From NCBI GenBank assembly GCA_031256825.1, contig JAIRPV010000025.1, positions 1 to 52,475 of the forward strand: a stretch of DNA of 52,475 bases, in the 5' to 3' direction. A model generated the notes under the pieces. That model had not been told where the DNA came from. It was given only the letters and a program-made list of their open reading frames with translations, and made no database searches. The DNA is from Oscillospiraceae bacterium (GTDB lineage: Bacteria > Bacillota > Clostridia > Oscillospirales > Acutalibacteraceae). Position 1 is the stretch's first letter; each line of letters starts with the position of its first letter. This document shows positions 16,229-22,977 of the stretch, piece by piece. Position numbers and translations under genes: made by a program.

Positions 16229-16689
16229 ATCAAGGGCTTGCCGCATGTGAGCCCCCTGCTAAGTCCAAGGCGAAAAGCAACGCACCTTGTATTTCAATAC
16301 AACAGCAACTTTAACTCAAAAAGGAATATTAAAATGCTTACATTCAACAAAAAAGTCAACGCCAAAAAGACGCAGGAGAGGGCCATAAAGACCTTGGAGG
16401 ATTTCTTTGAAGACCCCGACAACGATTTCAGCAACACGCCGGAACTGATTGAACAGTTCGGCGAGGCTGAGAATCCGGAGGAAATGGGGGAAATGCTCAA
16501 CATGGTAAGAGACTACATGCGTTCTTTTGGACACCGAGCTTCCAAGTTTATCAGAGCCATCGAACGGTATACCGCTGAACTTGAGAAAGGTCCCAGCCAC
16601 TAACATTGAACCCAATTTTCTTTGCTTTTCGCCTAACGACCCACGCAGGGGCTCGCATGCAACCCGCTCACATGCGGCAAGCCCTTGAT
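16229..16689. repeat. inverted-repeat-bounded cassette 5, perfect 24-bp arms
   Basis: The arms at 16229-16252 and 16666-16689 are exact reverse complements over 24 bp. They hold the core AGCCCTTGAT next to GCTCACATGCGGCA and enclose only the gene at 16334-16603. The chance of this without selection or a common origin is negligible. Confidence 0.9.
16334..16603 (+). CDS. small charged hypothetical protein
   Basis: The 89-residue product begins MLTFNKKVNAKKTQERAIKT and is predicted all-helical and acidic in the middle (FEDPDNDFSNTPELIEQFGE). I do not recognise it. The ATG at 16334 follows AAAAAGGA. It is the only gene between the perfect 24-bp inverted repeats of cassette 5. Confidence 0.6.
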   Translation: MLTFNKKVNAKKTQERAIKTLEDFFEDPDNDFSNTPELIEQFGEAENPEEMGEMLNMVRDYMRSFGHRASKFIRAIERYTAELEKGPSH

Positions 16690-16708
16690 GACTTCCGCAG
16701 CGCCCGCC

Positions 16709-17156
16709 GAGGGCTTTCCGCAGATTTGCGGAGAAATTTGCCAAGCTGACAACGCAGTTTCGCACCTTTGAGATTTTAGCAACCCTAACGCAAAAGGAAC
16801 CAATTATGTATACAATCTTTTTATCGCAAGTCACGCCCAAAAACGCATATCACCGCATGGAAACTCTGGTGGAAGATATGTTTGACTCTATCGAATCCAC
16901 CCAGGAAAACATTGAAACGGCATTACGCAGCGTAGAATACACAGAGGAGAATATTGTTCGTCTTTGTGAGATGTCCCAGAAAATAGATGCTGAAATGCCA
17001 GGTTTTCTTGAGACCGTTAAGTGCTATACGGAGCGCATTCACTCAATGCACAACAGACTGCTCGAACTAAAAGAACAAAAACCTCAAAACCCTTAAACTG
17101 CGTTTGTTTTCACGGCGGCTTTTTACCGCAAATCCGCAAATCTGCGGCAAGCCCTT
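16709..17156. repeat. inverted-repeat-bounded cassette 6
   Basis: The left arm 16709-16732 and right arm 17133-17156 are complementary at 22 of 24 positions. Each arm also has its own small palindrome (CCGCAGATTTGCGG). They enclose the gene at 16806-17096. The left arm starts 19 bp after cassette 5. Confidence 0.75.
16806..17096 (+). CDS. small coiled-coil-like hypothetical protein
   Basis: The 96-residue product is helical throughout, with heptad-like spacing of hydrophobic residues in MFDSIESTQENIETALRSV and beyond, so a coiled coil is likely. I do not recognise the family. AAAAGGA precedes the ATG at 16806. It is the content of cassette 6. Confidence 0.6.
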   Translation: MYTIFLSQVTPKNAYHRMETLVEDMFDSIESTQENIETALRSVEYTEENIVRLCEMSQKIDAEMPGFLETVKCYTERIHSMHNRLLELKEQKPQNP

Positions 17157-17200
17157 GGCCTCAATATCAGCCGATTACACACAACCTGTTCTTGACACCC

Positions 17201-17675
17201 AAACGCTCGTTGCAGCCAAGCCGGGCGCAGTATATAATCGAAAGCGGACACAATGAATCAACCTGAACCCAAGGAGAAAATTATGAGCGAATCAAAAACA
17301 ACCATCGACAGCGGCGACATCGAGGTGCAGACAAAGAAGGAGCGTGATGGCGTATGGATTTTCGGCCGCATCGGGGATACGCCCTTTCGAGCGAAATATG
17401 CCAACGCGCTGGACAAAAAGGCGCTTATGCGCGAGAACATCACATACCTTCTTGCCCGCCCCAACCTTTTTCGCTGCAACGATCAATATCAAAGCGGCGA
17501 CGCTGTTTTTGCCAATGGCGCATGGATTTCATATCCGGAAAGCGACGCGGACCGCGCCGCCATTGAAGACTTGCTGGAACGCTTGAGGCCCATAGCACAA
17601 AAACAGACACAAGGCTAAAACAAACCCGTCCGCTCTCGTTACCGCGCTGCCCCGGCTTGCCTGCACCGAGCGCTT
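17201..17675. repeat. inverted-repeat-bounded cassette 7
   Basis: The left arm 17201-17225 and right arm 17651-17675 are complementary at 22 of 25 positions, sharing TGCAG(C/G)CAAGCCGGG. They enclose the gene at 17283-17618. These arms resemble those of cassette 8. Confidence 0.75.
17283..17618 (+). CDS. small element-borne hypothetical protein
   Basis: The 111-residue product begins MSESKTTIDSGDIEVQTKKE, then RDGVWIFGRIGDTPFRAKY, a beta-rich segment that resembles the GAWVVGFWGSYEFSALV segment of the protein at 19491, and ends in a Gln/Lys tail. AAGGAG lies 7 bp before the ATG at 17283. The family appears recurrent in conjugative elements but has no known function. It lies in cassette 7. 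Confidence 0.6.
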   Translation: MSESKTTIDSGDIEVQTKKERDGVWIFGRIGDTPFRAKYANALDKKALMRENITYLLARPNLFRCNDQYQSGDAVFANGAWISYPESDADRAAIEDLLERLRPIAQKQTQG

Positions 17676-17760
17676 GCCGTTCTGTGTCTTTTGTCTAATC
17701 CGCACCGACAAACCCGCTATTTATAAGCCTTTTTTCTCCATCGAAAACGCGAAATAAGAC

Positions 17761-17798
17761 TTGCTTTTGTCGCAAATGTGAGCGATAATATCACTCAC
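17761..17798 (+). promoter_or_regulatory. promoter with operator over the -10 box, upstream of the parM-like operon
   Basis: TTGCTT (17761-17766) and GATAAT (17784-17789) are spaced 17 bp. GTGAG (17778-17782) and CTCAC (17794-17798) form an inverted repeat across the -10 box, so a dimeric repressor would block it. Autoregulation is usual for ParM-type operons. Confidence 0.55.
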
Positions 17799-17827
17799 CC
17801 AAAAAATCTTGTTAGGGGGAACCATCC

Positions 17828-18139
17828 ATGAACAAGCAAACCGCCATCTACTGCCGTACCGCTGAGCCCGACCCCGGCGGCATCACAAGGCAACGCGCCG
17901 CCCTGGTGCATCTCGCCAGGGAGCGTGGCTTCAGCAACGTCGCCGTCTACGAGGACGACGGCTTCAGCGCGCGGGACTGCGGCCGCCCGGCCTTCGCCCG
18001 GCTCAACCAGGACATCCGCGAGGGTAAAATCGCGCGGGTATTGGTCACGAGCGTAACCCTGCTGGAGCGCAACATCATAGAAGTCCTGCGTTGGGCGCGG
18101 GAAAGCGGCGTGGAAATCCACCCGCTGCGGAGGTGCTGA
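17828..18139 (+). CDS. stand-alone resolvase N-terminal domain lacking catalytic residues
   Basis: The 103-residue product follows the serine recombinase N-terminal fold (AIYCRTAEPD, VYEDDGFSARDCGRPAF, ARVLVTSVTLLERN). The position of the catalytic Ser in YxRVS is Ala here (YCRTA). The first Arg of the SRfxRN motif is Leu; the second Arg is kept. It has no recombinase or zinc-ribbon domain. It therefore cannot cut DNA as a normal resolvase does and may act as a binding or dimerisation module. AGGGGG precedes the ATG. The ParM-like gene starts 2 bp after its stop, so they are co-translated. Confidence 0.75.
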   Translation: MNKQTAIYCRTAEPDPGGITRQRAALVHLARERGFSNVAVYEDDGFSARDCGRPAFARLNQDIREGKIARVLVTSVTLLERNIIEVLRWARESGVEIHPLRRC

Positions 18140-18141
18140 CC

Positions 18142-19032
18142 ATGCCTAAAATCATCGCCATCGACCACGGCAACGCCATCATCAAAACGCCTCTCCACAC
18201 TTTTCCCGCCGGGCTCGCCGATGCCCACGGCATCGCTGACGAAATCGTGGAATACAGGGGCCGGCAGTACGCCCTAAGTCACCGCCGCCTGCCGTATATG
18301 CGAGACAAATCGCTGGCGGAGGACTACTTCATCCTCACCCTGTTCGCCCTGGGGCGGGAATTGAGCGGCCTGGAGGAGCGCATCGTACTTGCCATCGGGC
18401 TTCCTCCGGCGCACATGCGGGCCGGTCGGAAAGCCTTTGAAGTCTATTTCGCCAGCCGGTCGCCCATTGAGTTCCGTTACAACAAGTGCCCGCGAATCGT
18501 CCATATCGAGCAGGTGCTTTGCTTTCCACAAGCTTATGCGGCGGCTATGACGCGCGCCGGCGAGCTTGCCGGCCTGCCCCGCGCCTTCGTCATCGACATC
18601 GGCGGCATGACGGTGGACACATTGCTGCTCCGCAACGCCAAGCCGGATATGGCCTATACCATGTCCCTGGAGGGCGGGGTTAATCGCCTGTTCAACGAGA
18701 TTTCCGGGACGTTGTCCGGCGATTTGGGCATCCGTGCCGAGCAAGACCAGATCGAAGCTGCCTTGCGCGGGGAAGATACGCTCTTCGATTTTTCCGCTTC
18801 TCATCTCATGAAAACCATGGCGGAGCGCTTTGTCACGCGTTTGTTGCGGGACCTGCGCAAACGAGATATTGATCTGCAAACCACGCCCAGCGTGTTCATC
18901 GGCGGCGGGGCGCTGCTCCTGCGCCGTTTTCTCGAAGCATCGCCCATGGTGAAAGCGCCAATTTTCATCGAGGAAGTCAACGCGAACGCCCTGGGATATC
19001 AGCTTCTTGCGGAGGCGGCGCTGCGCAGATGA
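18142..19032 (+). CDS. ParM/Alp-type actin-like segregation ATPase
   Basis: The 296-residue product has the actin-fold signatures: phosphate 1 IAIDHGNAIIKT, phosphate 2 VIDIGGMTVDTLLL, adenosine SVFIGGGALLLRRFLE, and a C-terminal NANALGYQLLAE. ParM-like proteins form filaments that push plasmid or element copies apart before division. GGAGG precedes the ATG at 18142. It is the middle gene of an operon with a dead resolvase domain and a small iteron-bearing protein. A ParR is not recognised, though the next gene is in its place. Presence of this system suggests that the element replicates as a circle at times. Confidence 0.82.
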   Translation: MPKIIAIDHGNAIIKTPLHTFPAGLADAHGIADEIVEYRGRQYALSHRRLPYMRDKSLAEDYFILTLFALGRELSGLEERIVLAIGLPPAHMRAGRKAFEVYFASRSPIEFRYNKCPRIVHIEQVLCFPQAYAAAMTRAGELAGLPRAFVIDIGGMTVDTLLLRNAKPDMAYTMSLEGGVNRLFNEISGTLSGDLGIRAEQDQIEAALRGEDTLFDFSASHLMKTMAERFVTRLLRDLRKRDIDLQTTPSVFIGGGALLLRRFLEASPMVKAPIFIEEVNANALGYQLLAEAALRR

Positions 19033-19382
19033 AGATTACATTCAAGCTGCCCATGGCAGATGAACTCGCGGCGGCCCTGTGCGATATGAGCGACGCGGAC
19101 GCGGGAGCGGCATTCAAGGCGGCGCTGGTTTATCTGGCAGGCGGGGAAACTCCCACGCTCCCCGCTGCCGCGCAGGGAGCTTTTGAGGCCATGCGGGGCT
19201 TGATCGACCTTAGCCGCATGCGCGCCCGGGCGGGTCGTGCAGGTGGAAAAACAGAAAGTTTTGCTGGGAGCAAACAAGATTTTGCTGGGAGCAAACCCAT
19301 TTTTGTTGGGAGCAAAACGGAGGAAGCGCCGCGTCCCCCGGATGGCTTCGATGTCCTGGCCGGACTGGACGCTTTTTTGTAA
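19029..19382 (+). CDS. small protein downstream of ParM, DUF6291-like
   Basis: The 117-residue product overlaps the ParM stop by 4 bp (ATGA). The N-terminal 75 residues (FKLPMADELAAALCDMSDAD...FEAMRGLIDLSRMRAR) are helical and resemble DUF6291 of phages. The C-terminal part has three short repeats FAGSK / FAGSK / FVGSK. These are encoded by three 21-bp DNA repeats. In the ParM-ParR arrangement this is where the centromere-binding adaptor lies, so an adaptor role is possible but unproven. Confidence 0.6.
   Translation: MKITFKLPMADELAAALCDMSDADAGAAFKAALVYLAGGETPTLPAAAQGAFEAMRGLIDLSRMRARAGRAGGKTESFAGSKQDFAGSKPIFVGSKTEEAPRPPDGFDVLAGLDAFL
19259..19316. repeat. three 21-bp iterons, each palindromic
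   Basis: TTTTGCTGGGAGCAAA lies at 19259-19274 and 19280-19295, and with one change at 19301-19316. The period is exactly 21 bp, two helical turns. Each copy contains TTTGCT-GGG-AGCAAA, an inverted repeat (the third copy has T for C). They lie inside the gene after parM. Confidence 0.75.
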
Positions 19383-19387
19383 CTCAC

Positions 19388-19928
19388 TTCAAAAACTGGC
19401 TGCAGCCAAGCCGGAAGCCGAATTGTTGCTTGCAAGGCGATGTAGACGCACATTTTACGCATATCAGCTAAATCAAACGGAGACAAATCTATGGGAAACA
19501 AAATGAGAAAAATCACATTGATGGCGGAAAGCGCCGACATGATCGCGAAGGTATACCCTGTTTATGAAGGTGCGTGGGTCGTTGGCTTCTGGGGAAGCTA
19601 CGAGTTTTCCGCGCTGGTCCGTGACTATAACGGCGGAATTGACGACGGGAGAGTTGCGAACCTATTAGTACTCACGTGTGGCTGTGACAAGGAGTCGGCC
19701 TCGACAGTTCCCCTATGGAGCTTTGATGGCGAATGGGTCAATCCGCCGCGAAACGAAGCGGAAGAAACCAGCCTCAATGTGCTTTTGGAACAACTGAATA
19801 CCCTGCCAAAGGGTGACTATTCGCAGCTTTTGGCAAAAGCAAAACAAACAAGCGAAAACAAAATGCTTCTCTACATCCCTTAAAAACAGCTTTCATGGCT
19901 TTCGGCTTGCCTGCACCGAGTTTTTGAA
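19388..19928. repeat. inverted-repeat-bounded cassette 8
   Basis: The left arm 19388-19419 and right arm 19897-19928 are complementary at 28 of 32 positions (TTCAAAAACT, TGCAG, AAGCCG). The left arm starts 5 bp after the previous stop. The arms enclose the gene at 19491-19883. Confidence 0.8.
19491..19883 (+). CDS. small element-borne hypothetical protein
   Basis: The 130-residue product has GAWVVGFWGSYEFSALVRDY and GGIDDGRVANLLVL, a beta-rich core seen in small conjugative-element proteins (yv.G....F.A.V......GI..GRvs.L.i), followed by LWSFDGEWVNPP and a helical tail. It shares part of this pattern with the protein at 17283. GGAG lies 8 bp before the ATG. No function is known. It is the content of cassette 8. 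Confidence 0.65.
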   Translation: MGNKMRKITLMAESADMIAKVYPVYEGAWVVGFWGSYEFSALVRDYNGGIDDGRVANLLVLTCGCDKESASTVPLWSFDGEWVNPPRNEAEETSLNVLLEQLNTLPKGDYSQLLAKAKQTSENKMLLYIP

Positions 19929-19963
19929 CGAAAGGAAGTGATGTCTTATCAAAACTGTCACAA

Positions 19964-19979
19964 GGCGCGAATTCGCGCC
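19964..19979. repeat. 16-bp perfect palindrome before the first serine recombinase
   Basis: GGCGCGAATTCGCGCC reads the same on both strands. It lies 4 bp before the ATG at 19984 and may bind a regulator, or it may be coding if translation starts further upstream. Confidence 0.6.
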
Positions 19980-19983
19980 GCCC

Positions 19984-21261
19984 ATGCCCACGCGCAAGCG
20001 CGTTGCCGGGTATACTCGCGTCAGCGACGGCAAGGCCGCCATGCTGCACAGCCTGTCCGCCCAGGTGAGTTACTACTCCGACCTCATCCAAAGCCGTAAT
20101 GATTGGGTCTTTGCCGGGGTATACGCCGACTGCGCGGCCACCGGCACCAAGGACGGGTTACAAAATGTGCCGGGGGCACATTTTTCCCAGGCCCGCCTTA
20201 GCGGGTCACGCGCCGAGTTTCAGCGCATGCTGGCCGACTGCCGCGCCGGGAAGATCGATATGGTGATTACGAAATCGATTTCTCGTTTTGCCCGCAACAC
20301 TGTGACGCTGCTCAAAACTGTGCGGGAGCTGAAGCTGCTGAATATTGATGTCTACTTTCAGGAGCAGGAAATCCACAGCATGAGCGGCGAAGGCGAACTG
20401 ATGCTGACCATTTTGGCCTCATTCGCGCAGGAGGAATCGCTTTCTGTCAGCGAAAACTGCAAGTGGAGGGTCCGTAAAAAGTTCCAAGAGGGCAAGACCA
20501 CGGGCTGCACCGTTTTCGGCTACAAAATCTCCTGCGGCGACTTTACCATTATACCAGAGGAAGCCGAAATTGTCAAAGGGATTTTCACTGACTATTTGGC
20601 CGGGGCTGGGCTGGAAGCCCTCAGCCAAAAGTACGGATTTTCCTTCAACGCGATACGGCAGATGCTGCGAAATGAGAAATATGCGGGCGATTTACTGCTG
20701 CAAAAAAGCTTCGTGCAAGACCACCTTACAAAGAAAAAAGTGGTCAATACCGGCCAGTTGCCGAAATATCTTGTGCGGGATAACCACGAACCTATTATTG
20801 ACCGCGCGACTTTTGAGGCGGCGCAGAATGAAATCGCCCGGCGGGCACACAAGCACCAGCCGAATCCCAAGCCGCCCGCGACATATCCTCTGACCGGCCT
20901 GGTCAAATGCGGCCTCTGCGGGGCGGGCTACCGCCGCAAGCACGCCGCCGCCGGCTCCAAGTACGAGAAAATCGTCTGGATTTGCGATACCTTCAACACG
21001 CGCGGCAAAGCCGCCTGCCCCTCGCAGCAGATTCCCGAGAATATCCTGACGGCGAAAACCCAAGAGGCGGGCGGTTTTGAGGGGCTAGAGCAAATCGTCG
21101 CTGCCGGCCCCGGTGCTCTTTCTTTTCAATATAATAACGGGCGGCAAGTAGAGTTGACCTGGCAAAACCCATCGCGCGCGCAAAGCTGGACGCCCGAAAT
21201 GAAGCAAGCTGCCCGCGAAAAAACTTTACAGCAAAGGGGGCATCACGAATGCCGAACGTAA
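19984..21261 (+). CDS. large serine recombinase
   Basis: The product is 425 residues from the ATG at 19984. The resolvase domain (residues 6-160) has VAGYTRVSD with the catalytic Ser14 and ITKSISRFARNT. The recombinase domain follows (GYKISCGDFTIIPEEAEIV... RNEKYAGDLLLQKSF), then a zinc ribbon (VKCGLCGAGYRRK). The family usually has a longer coiled-coil tail; this one is short. An 18-residue palindromic insert lies at about residue 58. The frame is open for 14 codons upstream and reads like family N-termini (TVTRREF), with GGAAG nearby but no standard start codon, so the true start is uncertain. It overlaps the next recombinase by 13 bp. Confidence 0.85.
   Translation: MPTRKRVAGYTRVSDGKAAMLHSLSAQVSYYSDLIQSRNDWVFAGVYADCAATGTKDGLQNVPGAHFSQARLSGSRAEFQRMLADCRAGKIDMVITKSISRFARNTVTLLKTVRELKLLNIDVYFQEQEIHSMSGEGELMLTILASFAQEESLSVSENCKWRVRKKFQEGKTTGCTVFGYKISCGDFTIIPEEAEIVKGIFTDYLAGAGLEALSQKYGFSFNAIRQMLRNEKYAGDLLLQKSFVQDHLTKKKVVNTGQLPKYLVRDNHEPIIDRATFEAAQNEIARRAHKHQPNPKPPATYPLTGLVKCGLCGAGYRRKHAAAGSKYEKIVWICDTFNTRGKAACPSQQIPENILTAKTQEAGGFEGLEQIVAAGPGALSFQYNNGRQVELTWQNPSRAQSWTPEMKQAAREKTLQQRGHHECRT
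20162..20205. repeat. palindromic in-frame insert in serine recombinase 1
   Basis: AAAATGTGCC (20162-20171) pairs exactly with 20175-20184 over a 3-nt loop, and CCCGC (20192-20196) with GCGGG (20201-20205). The encoded residues have no counterpart in the usual D.G.SGT...R.eFq.ml segment of the family. Confidence 0.6.
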
Positions 21262-22898
21262 CCGTCATCCCCGCGACCATCACCCTCCAGCAGGGACTGA
21301 ACCCCAATATTGCCGCTAAACTGCGTATGGCCGGGTACGCCCGTGTTTCCAGTGACAGCGACGAGCAGCAGAACAGCTATGAGGCCCAGGTCGATTACTA
21401 CACCACCCTGATCCGGTCCAATCCCGAATGGGAATTTGTAAAAGTCTATTGCGATGAAGGTATTTCCGGCACCAATACCCGCCATCGCGACGGCTTCAAT
21501 GAGATGATCCAGGATGCTCTGGACGGCAAGCTGGACGGAATTATTACGAAATCCGTGTCGCGCTTCGCGAGAAATACGCTGGATTCCATTGAAGCGGTGC
21601 GCAAATTGAAAGAAAAAGGCATAGACGTGTATTTCGAGAAGGAAAATATCCATTCCATGGACGGAAAAGGCGAGCTTTTGTTGACTATTATGTCGTCATT
21701 GGCGCAGGAAGAGGCCAGAAATATTAGCGAGAATGTGACCTGGGGCCAGCGCAAACGCATGGCGGACGGCAAAATCTCTATGCCCTACAAGCGTTTCCTG
21801 GGGTACGAAAAAGGCGAGGACGGAGTCCCGCAGATCGTCGAATCCGAAGCCGCTGTTGTTCGGGAGATTTATGCCCTGTTCCTTGAAGGCAAAACCATCC
21901 GGCAGATTGCCAGAATCCTTATGGGGCAAGGCGTACCGACCCCCAGCGGCGGCACGGCATGGAGCGTGTCCACGCTCCGGAGCATCCTCACAAATGAGAA
22001 ATATACAGGAAACGCGATTCTGCAAAAAGTATTCACTGTAGATTTTTTAAATAAGAAAACAAAAATCAACGAAGGCGAGGTGCCTCAATATTTCGTCGAA
22101 AATAGCCATCCGGGAATTATTTTACCTGAAACATACGAGCTTGTACAGGCCGAAATCGCCCGGCGGACGGCTTTGGGCAAGCAGCTTACCAGCACCGACA
22201 GCCCGTTTTCCTGCAAAATCCTCTGCGGGGAATGCGGCGGATTTTATGGCTCTAAAGTTTGGCATTCCAAAAGCAAGTATAGAAAATACATCTGGCAATG
22301 CAATAAAAAGTACCGCAACGCGGCGTGTGAACAAGTCGTGAACGACAAGTTCACGGGTTGTTCACTGGGGGATAAATTGCGCTGCGCCACCCCGCATGTC
22401 ACCGAGGATGAACTTCAGCGGGCGTTCGTGGCGGCGCTCAATCAGCTGCTGGGTGACAAAGAACGCTATATACAAGAGTTTGAGGCCGCCTGCGCCGCGC
22501 TGACGGATATAGCAGCCTTGGATACGGAATTGGCTACGCAAAAGCAGGAATGCGCTATTGTGGCCGGGCTGATGCAACATGCCATCGCCGACAATGCCCA
22601 TGCCGCCCAGGACCAGGGCGAATACCAGCGAAATTATGAGGCTCTTGCCGCACGGTTCGAGGAAGCCAAAGCCAAAACGAACAGCCTGGAAGCCGAAAAG
22701 CGGGAGCGAAGCGCCAAAGTGGAGCGTATCCGATGGTTCATATCCGAGCTGCGCGGCCGGGAAGAGCTTTTGGCTGCTTTTGATGAACATAGCTGGAACG
22801 TGCTGGCGGAAAGTATAACGGTCTTTGCGGACAGGACAATGCGGGTACGGTTCCGGGACGGGACGGAGGTTTCGGTCGGCGATCCACAAAAAGTTTGA
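21249..22898 (+). CDS. large serine recombinase
   Basis: The product is 549 residues. It has a resolvase domain with MAGYARVSSDSDEQ (catalytic Ser34), YCDEGISGTNTRHRDGF and ITKSVSRFARNT; a recombinase domain (GVPTPSGGTAWSVSTLRSIL, NEKYTGNAILQK); a zinc ribbon (CKILCGECGGFYGSK); and a long C-terminal coiled coil (residues 430-510). Such enzymes integrate and excise elements with one attP/attB pair. It overlaps the previous recombinase by 13 bp, so the two are made together and may form a heteromer, as in elements that need paired or triple serine recombinases. A palindromic insert lies in the zinc-ribbon region at 22327-22365. Confidence 0.88.
   Translation: MPNVTVIPATITLQQGLNPNIAAKLRMAGYARVSSDSDEQQNSYEAQVDYYTTLIRSNPEWEFVKVYCDEGISGTNTRHRDGFNEMIQDALDGKLDGIITKSVSRFARNTLDSIEAVRKLKEKGIDVYFEKENIHSMDGKGELLLTIMSSLAQEEARNISENVTWGQRKRMADGKISMPYKRFLGYEKGEDGVPQIVESEAAVVREIYALFLEGKTIRQIARILMGQGVPTPSGGTAWSVSTLRSILTNEKYTGNAILQKVFTVDFLNKKTKINEGEVPQYFVENSHPGIILPETYELVQAEIARRTALGKQLTSTDSPFSCKILCGECGGFYGSKVWHSKSKYRKYIWQCNKKYRNAACEQVVNDKFTGCSLGDKLRCATPHVTEDELQRAFVAALNQLLGDKERYIQEFEAACAALTDIAALDTELATQKQECAIVAGLMQHAIADNAHAAQDQGEYQRNYEALAARFEEAKAKTNSLEAEKRERSAKVERIRWFISELRGREELLAAFDEHSWNVLAESITVFADRTMRVRFRDGTEVSVGDPQKV
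22327..22365. repeat. nested palindrome inside serine recombinase 2
   Basis: GTGAACAA (22327-22334) pairs with TTGTTCAC (22358-22365), and inside it GTGAAC (22338-22343) pairs with GTTCAC (22349-22354). The encoded stretch lies just before CATPHVTEDEL and looks like an insert relative to the family. Confidence 0.55.
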
Positions 22899-22977
22899 CG
22901 TATGCAAGCACGCAGAGTACCTAGGAATGCTTTTATCTGTCTATTCTGGGTTGGCGATACTTTATTAACCGCTAATT

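Noticed and set aside
11600-19928. Cassette arms as a CRISPR array or as an integron
   Set aside because: The arms alternate in orientation, differ between cassettes and flank whole genes; there are no equal spacers, and no integron-type integrase or single attC per cassette is seen.
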